Assembly: GCA_029256085.1 (NCBI GenBank)
Contig: JAQSYP010000002.1
Location: forward strand, 1-64,000
Direction: 5' to 3'
DNA: 64,000 bases
Origin: Caryophanales bacterium
Lineage (GTDB): Bacteria; Bacillota; Bacilli; CAJFEE01
The translations under genes were made by a program, and so were the position numbers. The notes under the pieces are model-generated. The model was given only the letters and a program-made list of their open reading frames with translations. It had not been told where the DNA came from and ran no database searches. This document shows, piece by piece, positions 20,042 to 28,935 of the stretch. Each line of letters starts with the position of its first letter. The first letter of the stretch is position 1.

Positions 20042-20188
20042 GTTATATGGAAATTATACTTTTCAAAAAAATCCCAGTCAAGTTTACTACTTTTTTCAAA
20101 AAAAGTTAGAAATTCCATAATTTCTGCACAAATGTGTTTTATATTAAGTACATGAAAACCTTTCATACCTTAAAACCCTAACCTTTTT

Positions 20189-20220
20189 CTGTGGCGATCT
20201 CTCACCACAGTATTTTTTTT
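20189..20220 (+). terminator. Plus-strand hairpin with T-run
   Basis: CTGTGG (20189-20194) pairs with CCACAG (20205-20210), followed by TATTTTTTTT. No plus-strand gene precedes it, so it may end a short untranslated RNA from the 20045-20190 region. Confidence 0.5.
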
Positions 20221-20236
20221 GCCTTTTTCAAATATG

Positions 20237-20262
20237 AAACCTGTTGCTTTTGCAACAGGTTT
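20237..20262. terminator. Terminator after the HAAS/DUF1700-type gene
   Basis: An 11-bp perfect stem (20237-20247 with 20252-20262) with loop TTTT. The T-run is better on the plus strand, but its place immediately after the minus-strand stop codon at 20264 suggests it serves that gene too. Confidence 0.6.
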
Positions 20263-20263
20263 T

Positions 20264-21244
20264 TCAACTTTTAAAACTCTTATAAAACACAGATACCGTA
20301 TCTACAATTAAAATTAGTATATATATTGTAACGACACTAACTCTTGAGTTTTCCCAAATAGTTTTTATAGTTTCATAGGCTTCATGTTGAGGGGTTATTT
20401 TAGCTATATCTTGCATAAAATACGGATTCCAAACTGCATCATTACTAAAAATGAATGCAACTAGAGCTAGCGTAACTGCGTTAATTAAAAGATTATATGT
20501 CGCAAGTTTTTTCGTCCATTTCCCGATAACGAGTTTCAAACCTTCCTTCAAAACGCCCAAACCTAAAATAATATAAATAAACGGCAGGTACTTACTCAAT
20601 ACATCTGAGTTAAAAAATGGGATAATCCTATCTAGCTCATTATCTTCAAAAACATAAAATCCAACTAAGTGATTTGAAAAAATAATAAAGACTAAAAATA
20701 AAATAGAGAAAATTATGCCAGTAATTGCTTCTCTACGTTTTATCTCTTTTTGATATTTAGGGACAGCTGCTAAGTCTGACGGTTTCCACATACCAACCTT
20801 TGGTCGAGTCCCTTTATATTCAGCAATTGCAAAACCAATTGTAATCCAAGCGAAAGCTGTTGTACTTGAATTTATAACTAAGGAAATAAATCTAACCAAA
20901 TGATTGTATATTGAGTAAGGTTCCGCAATAATTTCAATTGCGAGTACAACACTCATTGCGATCCCAAGCGCCATTAAAACAATCTTTAAGATAGCAATAT
21001 ATTGATTATAAAGATATGGGCCTATTAAAAACCTTCTAGATCCACCATATTGTTCTGAGAGACTAACTGGATCGCCAAGTTCTAATAAAACACTTTCTAC
21101 TTCGTATATTGTTCTATCATTTTGCCCGACTCTCTCGTCCAACATATCTTCAATTAATCCTCTTAACTCTTTTGCAATTTCTTCTCTTTGTGATTGTGGA
21201 AGTCTATGAGTTACCGCGTATATATACCTCTCAATCATTTCCAT
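20264..21244 (-). CDS. HAAS/DUF1700-type membrane protein, partner of PadR
   Basis: 326 residues. The N-terminal ~70 residues are the HAAS/DUF1700-type helical domain (YIYAVTHRLPQSQREEIAKELRGLIEDML, LLELGDPVSLSEQYGG). About six membrane segments follow. Such proteins are encoded directly after PadR regulators in many Firmicutes and are thought to be controlled by them; their biochemical role is not established. The gene overlaps the padR stop by 14 bases, so the two are translationally coupled. Confidence 0.8.
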   Translation of the reverse strand: MEMIERYIYAVTHRLPQSQREEIAKELRGLIEDMLDERVGQNDRTIYEVESVLLELGDPVSLSEQYGGSRRFLIGPYLYNQYIAILKIVLMALGIAMSVVLAIEIIAEPYSIYNHLVRFISLVINSSTTAFAWITIGFAIAEYKGTRPKVGMWKPSDLAAVPKYQKEIKRREAITGIIFSILFLVFIIFSNHLVGFYVFEDNELDRIIPFFNSDVLSKYLPFIYIILGLGVLKEGLKLVIGKWTKKLATYNLLINAVTLALVAFIFSNDAVWNPYFMQDIAKITPQHEAYETIKTIWENSRVSVVTIYILILIVDTVSVFYKSFKS

Positions 21245-21593
21245 TTTTCACTTCTCCCCCTTCATCCATTAAAACTTGCATACTAGTAACAATTTTGCGC
21301 CATTCGGTTGTTAGCTTATCGTATACTTCTTTTCCTGTAGGACTTAGTAGATAGTATTTACGTGGCCTCGCTTCGTTCGTATCCCACTCACTTTGGAGTA
21401 AACCTTGTTTTTCCAGTCTTCTAAGTAGAGGATATAATGTCCCTGGATCAACTTGAACACCCTTTTCAGCCATTGTTGCAACGAGTGAATAACCGTACTT
21501 TGGCTGTTCGAGCTGGCTTAGAACACCTATCGTGATTGTTCCACGTCGCACTTCTTGAAGTAATTTATCTACAATTTCATTTACGTCGCTCAT
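21231..21593 (-). CDS. PadR-family transcriptional regulator
   Basis: About 120 residues from the ATG at 21593, chosen because AGGAG sits eight bases upstream; the frame is open further upstream but has no binding site there. The winged-helix signature is clear: RRGTITIGVLSQLEQPKYGYSLVATM, then VDPGTLYPLLRRLEKQGLLQSEW and PRKYYLLSPTGKEVYDKL. It probably represses its own two-gene operon; the effector is unknown. Confidence 0.9.
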   Translation of the reverse strand: MSDVNEIVDKLLQEVRRGTITIGVLSQLEQPKYGYSLVATMAEKGVQVDPGTLYPLLRRLEKQGLLQSEWDTNEARPRKYYLLSPTGKEVYDKLTTEWRKIVTSMQVLMDEGGEVKNGND

Positions 21594-21679
21594 GTTATCA
21601 ACTCCTAATAATATCATACTGTATAACACACACTATTGTGAATAGTACATTATTAATTTTTTTATAAAATATTTAGTTT

Positions 21680-21770
21680 GGATTAAAAAACTCATAAATC
21701 GGATTAAAAAAATGATGTTTTGGATTATAAATTTTAATTTCGGATTAAATAATAGATATTTTGGATTAAA
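21680..21770. repeat. Phased intergenic array B, GGATTA every 20-21 bp
   Basis: GGATTA occurs at 21680, 21701, 21722, 21742 and 21763, each followed by A/T-rich filler (mostly GGATTAAAAA or GGATTAAAT). It lies just after the exopolysaccharide operon terminator and before padR. The filler is not conserved; only the motif and its spacing are. The same motif, inverted, forms array C at the other end of the operon. Confidence 0.85.
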
Positions 21771-21787
21771 TGCTCTGCATAAAGAAA

Positions 21788-21816
21788 AAGCACAGCATAA
21801 TAATTTTGCTGTGCTT
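21788..21816 (-). terminator. Terminator of the exopolysaccharide operon
   Basis: A 9-bp stem (21788-21796 with 21808-21816), on the minus strand followed by TTTTTCTTT, starts three bases after the last gene's stop codon. Confidence 0.8.
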
Positions 21817-21818
21817 GT

Positions 21819-22613
21819 TTATTTTGCTAAATTGATTCCATCTACATATTTGCCTGGAGCATTGTATAATAAAAATTCTTGTTTCCGAGCAAGTTTTTTA
21901 GCTTTTTCATAGGAATTGCGTTCTTTTTCAATTGATTCCTCTAATAATAATAAAATTTGAATATCAAAATCTAACTTAAACTTAAGTAATCTATTAGTTA
22001 TAACTTCTACCCATTCATAACTTTCATTCAAATTCAGAGGTGGATTTTCCCAACATATCCCATCAATATACATTGCAGTGTGAAGACAAACTTCTTCAAG
22101 GCCATTGTTCTGGATGAACAAGTGATTTGGATAAAGTATTTTTAAAGCATAAAGGAAATTAACAACACCTTTTAGTTGCTGTTGGCGCAAATTATAAGGT
22201 AATCCATCATTCTCAATATCCCCTATCGTATCTAAAAAAATGCCGTCAGATTCAAATACTACTAACTGTCTTTTTACCTCGATAAGTAAGTAGTTTAGCC
22301 ATTTCTTAGATTTCAAGCTTACTAGATAAGTTCCATATGCTTCATTTTGGACACGTTCTCCGTCAATTAACCAAAAGTCTTCCTCTGATAATTCTTTAAA
22401 TATTGCTTCATTTGGGCTAACTTCAAAAATACTCAAATACGTAATTACTAAAGTATTTTTTACCTTTAATTTATTTATATCTTCAGTAGTATGTCCTTTA
22501 GAATCTATAATTGCGATATCAAAGAGTGCTAATTCATTACCCCGCCCATGCCCGTAGTAAAGCGCGTAACTTTTAGCTAATTTCATTCTATCTTTTCGAA
22601 AACTTTTTGGCAT
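21819..22613 (-). CDS. GH114/PelA-like glycoside hydrolase domain protein
   Basis: 264 residues resembling the endo-alpha-1,4-polygalactosaminidase/TM1410 group (GH114-type TIM barrel, related to the hydrolase domain of PelA). Visible are SYALYYGHGRGNELALFDIAIID at the start, an SDGIFLDTIGD motif with acidic residues D123, D128 and D132, and YIDGICWENPPL later. There is no signal peptide, unlike secreted PelA, which is odd for an enzyme that should cut exported polymer; it may act on lipid-linked material in the cytoplasm. Last gene of the operon, 13 bases after the HD-GYP-like gene. The first ATG has a weak binding site and a Met at residue 10 is an alternative. Confidence 0.7.
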   Translation of the reverse strand: MPKSFRKDRMKLAKSYALYYGHGRGNELALFDIAIIDSKGHTTEDINKLKVKNTLVITYLSIFEVSPNEAIFKELSEEDFWLIDGERVQNEAYGTYLVSLKSKKWLNYLLIEVKRQLVVFESDGIFLDTIGDIENDGLPYNLRQQQLKGVVNFLYALKILYPNHLFIQNNGLEEVCLHTAMYIDGICWENPPLNLNESYEWVEVITNRLLKFKLDFDIQILLLLEESIEKERNSYEKAKKLARKQEFLLYNAPGKYVDGINLAK

Positions 22614-22626
22614 CCTATCAACCGCC

Positions 22627-24459
22627 TTATATTGCAGATCTATTAGTGTTTTTTAAACGAGCTGCTGCCTCGGTATAAACGAAGCAAGTTTTGCAATTTT
22701 TTCCATGGGCTTCACAATTGTTAGTCGGTTGCTCCCAACAATTTGCTGTACTATTTTGAAATGCGGGACATCCAGAACAAATCGAAGGTGAAACACAGCA
22801 TAAATCCCAGCAATTACCGAGTGCCCTGTTCTCGCCTGCCTTAAGATTACGATGCTTATTAAACCATTCAATAAATAAATATAATACTTGTGTATCAAGT
22901 TGTGAGCCTGCCGCATTTCGTAATATGTTTAATGCCTCATCAAATGGCAAGGCATCACGATACTGTCTCCCATTAATTTTAGCAAGAAAAGTTTGAACAA
23001 CAAAAATGATTTTAGCACCGATTGGGATTTCTTCTCCCTTTAACCTCGAAGGATATCCATTACCGTCAATTCGCTCATGGTGATAACGGATATAGTTTGC
23101 AACTTCATTATGTGCAATCGTATTTTCAATAATTGCTGCCCCAACTTCACTATGAAGCTTCATTTGTTCATATTCTTCTTCTGAATATTTTCCTTCTTTC
23201 ATTACTACGCCATCAGATAGCCCAAGTACTCCGATATTACTGAAATACGCTGCAATTCCGATAGATTTAATTTGTGAATCACTTAACTTTAATTCTTTGG
23301 CTATTACCATTGAGTATCGTGACATTTGTTTCGAATATCCAACAGTGTACGGAGTTGTGTTATCTATCATATCAGCAATTGTTTTTAGTAACTCAATATA
23401 AGCACTCGAAAGTGGCTGATTGCTTTGTTTTAGTTTAAATAACTGCTTTATATTATTTAATAATTCTTTTATAGCTCGTTGACGATTTTTTTCTTCATCT
23501 ACCTCGGTCTTCTCGAAAGAAAATAAAATTGTGTATTGTTTATTTAATATACTAAATTGTGCAATTGCACAATAAGTACCCACGTTGATTCTTAACTTTG
23601 CCTTTAACGTTTTATGGAGTGGGCTAGTATTAGATACAATTAAGAAAGGTTTGTCACCAACAATATCAGTCAGTCTAATATTCAGGCTTTGGGCGATTTG
23701 TTTGCTTACACCAGTTGAATATGATAATTTGTCATCAACAAATATCAAACTTGTTAATGGATTTATGTTTCTAGAACATGTTTGAACAAGTAGTTTAATA
23801 TATTCAGTTTCGTTAACAAACAAATTGTTAATATATTTAACTGCTTTTGCTGAAGTTTTCATAACTTCAAAATCACGCTGTTGTTCTTCTTCATCAATTA
23901 AATTGTTAAGAGGTGACTCTAGTAATTCTCCTAAATAGTTTAGTTGTTTGACAGTCTTTTGCTTTACTTTATTTATTGGGCCAATTCTAATTAGTCCCTT
24001 TCCACCCTTGACCGGAATTACGAGAAGTGGCACTTCACCTTCTTTTACAATAGATGCAGTTTTTGGAACGTCATTTAACGATATGGAAAGCGAAGGGCTA
24101 TAGTTCTCCTTATCATACGGAAGTAATCCACTATATGATGGTGCAATTTGACCATCACTAGTTAACTGCCTAACAGCTTTTAAAGTAAAATGATTATTTG
24201 TTGGATTAAAAATATAAAAACTATAGCTGCGTGCTTCAACTAGTTCATGCGTTTTTATTAAAATTAAATCTAGATTTTTTTCAATACCTAACGTAGGAAT
24301 GAAATTATCAATTACTGTCCTCATTAGAGTTACTTTACGATTAAATGTTTTAGTGCGATTAAATGATAAAATCGTTAGAACAAAAATTATTATAAACAGA
24401 ACTAGAAACGATATGGAAATAATTAAAGTTTGTTCGTTAAATATTAAGATCTCGTTCAT
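22627..24459 (-). CDS. Membrane GAF/HD-GYP-like protein with lost HD dyad and Cys-rich tail
   Basis: 610 residues. One membrane helix (about 9-33) is followed by a region that looks like two GAF-type domains (~50-340), then an HD-GYP domain (~355-545) with HHERIDGNGYP near 456. The catalytic HD is absent: canonical LLHDIGK is replaced by AAYFSNIGVLG near 403. A tail from ~550 has at least ten Cys and may bind metal. Active HD-GYP proteins hydrolyse c-di-GMP; without the metal-binding HD this one probably senses rather than cleaves. In Pel systems the membrane GAF protein PelD is the c-di-GMP receptor, so this may be its functional counterpart. Overlaps the DUF2304-like gene by 23 bases. Confidence 0.75.
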   Translation of the reverse strand: MNEILIFNEQTLIISISFLVLFIIIFVLTILSFNRTKTFNRKVTLMRTVIDNFIPTLGIEKNLDLILIKTHELVEARSYSFYIFNPTNNHFTLKAVRQLTSDGQIAPSYSGLLPYDKENYSPSLSISLNDVPKTASIVKEGEVPLLVIPVKGGKGLIRIGPINKVKQKTVKQLNYLGELLESPLNNLIDEEEQQRDFEVMKTSAKAVKYINNLFVNETEYIKLLVQTCSRNINPLTSLIFVDDKLSYSTGVSKQIAQSLNIRLTDIVGDKPFLIVSNTSPLHKTLKAKLRINVGTYCAIAQFSILNKQYTILFSFEKTEVDEEKNRQRAIKELLNNIKQLFKLKQSNQPLSSAYIELLKTIADMIDNTTPYTVGYSKQMSRYSMVIAKELKLSDSQIKSIGIAAYFSNIGVLGLSDGVVMKEGKYSEEEYEQMKLHSEVGAAIIENTIAHNEVANYIRYHHERIDGNGYPSRLKGEEIPIGAKIIFVVQTFLAKINGRQYRDALPFDEALNILRNAAGSQLDTQVLYLFIEWFNKHRNLKAGENRALGNCWDLCCVSPSICSGCPAFQNSTANCWEQPTNNCEAHGKNCKTCFVYTEAAARLKNTNRSAI

Positions 24460-24820
24460 GTTCTGATTTCACCTCTATTTCTTCTACAAATAAATCGTTT
24501 TCTTTTAACGCTAAGTATTGGGAAATATCCTTAATTTTATTTGTAAGTCTAGTTATTTGTATCGTTTGATAAAGACTAAACAATAGTAATACTAAAGTTG
24601 ATAATAGAAATAGCAATGCCGGTGGATAGTCGATTCCTAGAATTTCAGCAAAATAGTCAACGATATCTGGAATACCTGCTAAAAGCAAAATTATTAGAGT
24701 ACCTGCTAACCATATTACCGAACTTCTTTCGGTTATTTTATTTTTCAAAAGAAGTCTTATAACAAATGCTGAAAAAATCACTGCACAGCCAACAAGAAAT
24801 ATTTGTAGTAAATAACTCAT
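24437..24820 (-). CDS. DUF2304-family membrane protein
   Basis: 127 residues with three hydrophobic helices (about 4-23, 34-52 and 66-88), then an acidic cytoplasmic helix (ITRLTNKIKDISQYLALKENDL). The family is usually encoded next to a dolichol-phosphate-mannose-synthase-like GT2 in cell-surface polysaccharide operons, as here, and probably helps anchor it. The start overlaps the GT2 stop by four bases. Confidence 0.75.
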   Translation of the reverse strand: MSYLLQIFLVGCAVIFSAFVIRLLLKNKITERSSVIWLAGTLIILLLAGIPDIVDYFAEILGIDYPPALLFLLSTLVLLLFSLYQTIQITRLTNKIKDISQYLALKENDLFVEEIEVKSEHERDLNI

Positions 24821-25548
24821 TGTAAGTCACCTCTCTGTGACAGTTTGCTTTTCACTGTAACGATAAAAATACTTAATAATGTTTGAGCTAAATATATAAG
24901 TGGTTTAACACCTGGATTGTGTATCTTACTTTTACCGTGTTGCCTATCAAACATATTCACTGGAATCTCAACAATTTTATAGTTTTGTAACAATATATCA
25001 ATGATAAAGTTACTATCTGGTAAATCATAATTAAAATTGTTAGAATCTATAAATCTTCTATATACTTTTTCCTTATATGCTTTAAAACCCGATGTTGGGT
25101 CTGTAATTTTCTTTTTTGTTATTTGGTAAATAATTGATCTAAATAATTTAACAACCATTAATTTTGATTTACTAATTTTCATACAATTACTTTCAAGAAA
25201 TCTAGAGCCTATAACAACATCATTTTCGTCTTTTTCAATTTCTGCCATAATGTCCTTTATATAAATAGGATCATGTTGTCCATCACCATCAAAATAAATT
25301 ACATAAGAATAATTTTTGCTACCTGCAAATTTAAACCCAGTTTGGACTGCCGCTAAGTACCCTAAGTTCGTAGGATGAGTAATTACTGGTACACCACATT
25401 TTTTAGCAATTGCGAGAGTATCGTCAACAGAACCATCGTTTATTACGATAATATCGATTGGCAGCTTTAAATTTTTTAAAGAGTGGATAACGAATTCAAT
25501 ATTTCTTTCTTCATTATAAGCAGGTATAACTACTAAGAAATCATTCAC
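24817..25548 (-). CDS. GT2 glycosyltransferase, polyprenyl-phosphate type
   Basis: 243 residues with the GT2 elements VVIPAYNEERNIEFVI, VINDGSVDDTLAIA and the DxD in VIYFDGDGQHDP. The context resembles dolichol-phosphate mannose synthase-like enzymes, which load a sugar onto a lipid carrier at the cytoplasmic face; NMFDRQHGKSKI near the C-terminus is typical. Such a lipid-linked sugar would supply the GT-C-like membrane proteins in this operon. Overlaps the start of the DUF2304-like gene and the end of the flippase gene. Confidence 0.85.
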   Translation of the reverse strand: MNDFLVVIPAYNEERNIEFVIHSLKNLKLPIDIIVINDGSVDDTLAIAKKCGVPVITHPTNLGYLAAVQTGFKFAGSKNYSYVIYFDGDGQHDPIYIKDIMAEIEKDENDVVIGSRFLESNCMKISKSKLMVVKLFRSIIYQITKKKITDPTSGFKAYKEKVYRRFIDSNNFNYDLPDSNFIIDILLQNYKIVEIPVNMFDRQHGKSKIHNPGVKPLIYLAQTLLSIFIVTVKSKLSQRGDLQ

Positions 25549-26890
25549 TTACCTTCACTCCTCTCTGCCCGATCTTTAAAAGATCTTTTACAAAATATAT
25601 TAGTAATAATGTACCGCTTAATGTTGCTGACACAGCAATTGCATACCCGATGCCTTTAGGTCCTATACTTGGCACAAATATAGTTAGCAATACAATATTG
25701 ATAATAGAACCAATTAAACCAATAATTAAGGGCGTTCTCATTTTTCCTTCTGCAACATAATATCTCAAACAAAATACATACAAGCTTTGACCGACAATTG
25801 ATAATGAATAGCTTTTAAGTATTAAACTTGTTAGTTTTACAGAATCACTAGTAAATGCACCTCTTGCTAAGAGTAATTGCAAAATCTGCTCTGAAAAAAG
25901 GAATAAGATAAGTGAAATGCTACCTGAAACACCTATAACAAAGGTAAAGGCTTTTTTAAGGTCAGTTTTTAATGCATTAATATTTTTTGTTTCTAAGTGA
26001 AGGCTAATTGTTGGGAGAATAAAAGTGTTAATTGCGGCAATAAATACCCAAATTGGAAATTGTGATAAGCGATATGCATATGTTAATGCTGCAACAGTTC
26101 CAGTTTCTAATGAACTAGCATATAGTCTTTCAACAAATAAGGCACTTTGAGTAAATAATAAAATTAATATATAAGATGCGAATATAATTCCAATTTTTTT
26201 TACGTCTTTATAGTTAGAAGAAGGAGTAAGTTTCCAATCAAATTTAAGCTTTTTGTAAATATATATCCAAGTAATAATAAAAGAACAAAAAGTTGCAATT
26301 GTTATTACTTTAGAAAAAGTTATTCCTCCTGTTGCTTGTGGAATTTTCATAAATTGAAATGTCGCTAAGCCAATTAGTAAAATCCCGTTAAATATTATAG
26401 GAGTTGCAGCTGGTAATATAAACCTTCTAGATGCTTGTAATACTGATGAACCTAGGAGCCACAATGGAGCAATAATAATTATCGGTGCAAGTATAAAAAA
26501 ATAATCCTTTACTATTTGTATTTGATTACTATCTATACTGAAAAGGTTTAAAATTTGATCAGACAAAGCAATGAGAATCCCACACAATAAAATTGTGCTA
26601 AAAAAAACGATTAGGAAAATTTTTTTTATTACATCAAAGTAGACAATGTTTGATTCATTTAAAGTCAATTTAGTTAAAACTGGGATAGCAGCTACTGCTA
26701 CTGCTGCACCTATTAAATTATTACCTATTGTATCTGGTAAGAAAAAAGCTAGATTAATAGAATCGGCAATATTACTAGTTCCAAAATATGCAGCCAGTAT
26801 AATATCCTTTACAAAAGCGGTAACAGCAAGGAGTAAGTTGAAAATAATAAGTATATGCACTGTTTTATAAGAATTCATTATATTTCCCAA
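25541..26890 (-). CDS. MurJ/MviN-type lipid-linked oligosaccharide flippase
   Basis: About 449 residues, 12-14 membrane helices, with the family's N-terminal AFVKDIILAAYFGTSNIADSINLAFFLPD and PVLTKL. It is expected to flip a lipid-linked glycan outward. The start may be TTG at 26890 (AGGATGGGG upstream) or ATG at 26878. Its presence together with another multi-pass membrane protein (32917-34494) gives the operon two possible exporters. Confidence 0.85.
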   Translation of the reverse strand: MGNIMNSYKTVHILIIFNLLLAVTAFVKDIILAAYFGTSNIADSINLAFFLPDTIGNNLIGAAVAVAAIPVLTKLTLNESNIVYFDVIKKIFLIVFFSTILLCGILIALSDQILNLFSIDSNQIQIVKDYFFILAPIIIIAPLWLLGSSVLQASRRFILPAATPIIFNGILLIGLATFQFMKIPQATGGITFSKVITIATFCSFIITWIYIYKKLKFDWKLTPSSNYKDVKKIGIIFASYILILLFTQSALFVERLYASSLETGTVAALTYAYRLSQFPIWVFIAAINTFILPTISLHLETKNINALKTDLKKAFTFVIGVSGSISLILFLFSEQILQLLLARGAFTSDSVKLTSLILKSYSLSIVGQSLYVFCLRYYVAEGKMRTPLIIGLIGSIINIVLLTIFVPSIGPKGIGYAIAVSATLSGTLLLIYFVKDLLKIGQRGVKVSE

Positions 26891-26905
26891 CTTACCCCAT
26901 CCTTT

Positions 26906-27754
26906 CTAGATTTCCTTGTATTCTACTTCTTGTGCTTTTATAACTTCCCCTATTGATGTAAATTTGAATTCATCCAGGAGTTTTTTGAGCTTAACTTCAG
27001 TAGATTTTAGATTATAGTATTGAATAAATCTAACTAAAAAGTTTGTTTTATATTTAGTGATTGCAGTATCAAATTCCCACGGATGTAAATACACCATTCC
27101 TGGCCTTGTTTTATTTACTATACGAAAAAGATACTTTATTAACGCTATTGGAAAAAATCTAAGATAAAATCCACCTGCAAATGGAAATGCTATTTTCTTA
27201 TTTATTCGAAATACAGTTGGTGGGAACTCAATTAATTCAATTTTTTTATTATCTAAAATAGGTTTAAAAGGTTCTAGTGGAATCCCATTTATACCTGATA
27301 ATGGAGTTTTCACTGGTTGAAGACTTGAGTCTATTACAACACCATTTTGCTCTAGGTATCTTAAAAAACTCAGTTTATCTTTAGATATTGACCATGACGG
27401 TGCACGATAATATTTAATTTTCTCACCTGTTAATTCCTCTAACAAATCCATACACTCGTGAAAATCCTCTTTGAATTGCTCAAAGGTTTGTTTAGACACT
27501 AATCTATGATTCATACTGTGACATCCGATTTCATGCCCTCGACTCACAATTTCTTTTATAAGAGAAGGGTACTTCCTTGCGACATCCCCTAAGATGAAAA
27601 ATGTTGCTTTTACACTATAAGTGTCAAATAAGTTTAGGAGTTTTATAGTATTTTCGTAAACGGTTGAAGGCAAACTATCCCATTTATCTTTAGGTATATT
27701 TAATCCGCTCGTATGATACCAATCTTCTACGTCTACGGTTAAGGCATTCAACAT
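26906..27754 (-). CDS. Polysaccharide deacetylase of the DUF3473 (exosortase-locus) type
   Basis: 282 residues. NodB motifs are visible: TVDVEDW (D8, E10, D11), metal-binding H79 and H83 in GHEIGCHSMNHR, YRAPSWS, and MVYLHPWEFD near the end, the last typical of the DUF3473 subgroup found in XrtA/PEP-CTERM polysaccharide loci. No signal peptide, so it should act in the cytoplasm on a lipid-linked or nucleotide sugar substrate. No exosortase is present in this window. PelA carries a deacetylase domain, so a partly deacetylated amino-sugar polymer is a fair guess. Confidence 0.85.
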   Translation of the reverse strand: MLNALTVDVEDWYHTSGLNIPKDKWDSLPSTVYENTIKLLNLFDTYSVKATFFILGDVARKYPSLIKEIVSRGHEIGCHSMNHRLVSKQTFEQFKEDFHECMDLLEELTGEKIKYYRAPSWSISKDKLSFLRYLEQNGVVIDSSLQPVKTPLSGINGIPLEPFKPILDNKKIELIEFPPTVFRINKKIAFPFAGGFYLRFFPIALIKYLFRIVNKTRPGMVYLHPWEFDTAITKYKTNFLVRFIQYYNLKSTEVKLKKLLDEFKFTSIGEVIKAQEVEYKEI

Positions 27755-27766
27755 AGTGCATTTCTC

Positions 27767-28924
27767 CTAACGCCAGAAAAACATTTTTAATGAATCTAAA
27801 CTAAACATAAACTTAATACAAGCTAGTAAAAACACAATGCCTGGTAGAGGATCATTTATACTAAACGTATCGTCGTATACACCGTGTTTTTCACCTGCTA
27901 AAAATGATGGTTTCATTTTAAACCTTTGACGATTTAGCAGAAAATGCATTAAATCTCCCGGAATTGACCATCTACACTTAATTCCAACTTTATATTCAGT
28001 CACTGTTTCAACATTTTCTCCGATACTTAACTTATAGTATAAGTAAGGAAAATCAACCCCTGCTCTTACTGCTAAATCTAATGAATTCCAAAATCTTGGG
28101 TTAATTTCCATTAGCTTAGGTTCATTAGTTCTAGGGTCAACCATATATTCAACCTCTACGATTCCAGTCCAATTTAAAGGCTGTAATAACTTTCTGCTTT
28201 TCTCAATAAGCTCGTCGTATTTTACACTTTCTTGAACCGTACTAGGTCCCATTTCAATTGGAAAATGTCTTATTTCTTTTTGTACAAACGATGCTTTAAT
28301 TTCGTGATTATTACCGTAAATTAAGCAAACATCGTACCTGTCTCCCGTTGGTACAAATTCCTGAATAAGTGGAATATTATAATCTTTTTTCACATCATTA
28401 AAAACAGTGACCAATTGTTCTTTATTGTCTACTTTTCTAATTCCTCTTGAACCGCTGCTTTTTCGTGGCTTTATTATTGCTGGATAAGTAATTATATCTG
28501 CAATATGTAGTAAATCTTGGTTGTCTTTAGGACAGTAAGATTTAGGACAGTCAATATCTTGTTGAATTGCCAGTTTAATAGTTTCAAATTTGTCACAAGC
28601 AATGTTATAAGCCTCTTTCGACGGTAAAATACACTTGTAGTTTTTTATAAGATCTTCATTTTCAATTAAAAGTTTTAAAATTGTATCATCCATAGGTATT
28701 AGAACTGTATTATTATCAAGATTTTCATTTGACCATTTCAAAAATTGATCAGGATAACGTTGGGGATCTGGATACTTTAGTCGCTTGTTACAGTACTTTG
28801 AGAAACCACTAGGAGATAAAATTGATTTCTCACCGACAATAGTGTTTATTCCTTTTTCCCCTAAACTTCTAGTCGCTGAAAGTGATTTTCTAAGTAATCC
28901 ATCAGTAACAAACACACTTAGCAT
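27767..28924 (-). CDS. ATP-grasp enzyme (carboxylate-amine ligase type)
   Basis: 385 residues. The N-terminal part is a nucleotide-fold domain (MLSVFVTDGLLRKSLSATRSLGEKG). The centre is an ATP-grasp domain with YPAIIKPRKSSGSRGIRKV (ATP-binding Lys and glycine loop), PLIQEFVPTG and KLMEINPRFWNSLDLA (metal-binding Glu/Asn). Relatives in exopolysaccharide loci join an amino acid or similar group to a sugar or carrier; the substrate here cannot be read from the sequence. Start ATG has AGGAGGGG. Confidence 0.8.
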   Translation of the reverse strand: MLSVFVTDGLLRKSLSATRSLGEKGINTIVGEKSILSPSGFSKYCNKRLKYPDPQRYPDQFLKWSNENLDNNTVLIPMDDTILKLLIENEDLIKNYKCILPSKEAYNIACDKFETIKLAIQQDIDCPKSYCPKDNQDLLHIADIITYPAIIKPRKSSGSRGIRKVDNKEQLVTVFNDVKKDYNIPLIQEFVPTGDRYDVCLIYGNNHEIKASFVQKEIRHFPIEMGPSTVQESVKYDELIEKSRKLLQPLNWTGIVEVEYMVDPRTNEPKLMEINPRFWNSLDLAVRAGVDFPYLYYKLSIGENVETVTEYKVGIKCRWSIPGDLMHFLLNRQRFKMKPSFLAGEKHGVYDDTFSINDPLPGIVFLLACIKFMFSLDSLKMFFWR

Positions 28925-28935
28925 CTTTTCCCCTC

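Noticed and set aside
21788-21816. Riboswitch in the array B spacer
   Set aside because: Only a single terminator hairpin is present, directly after the operon's last stop codon.
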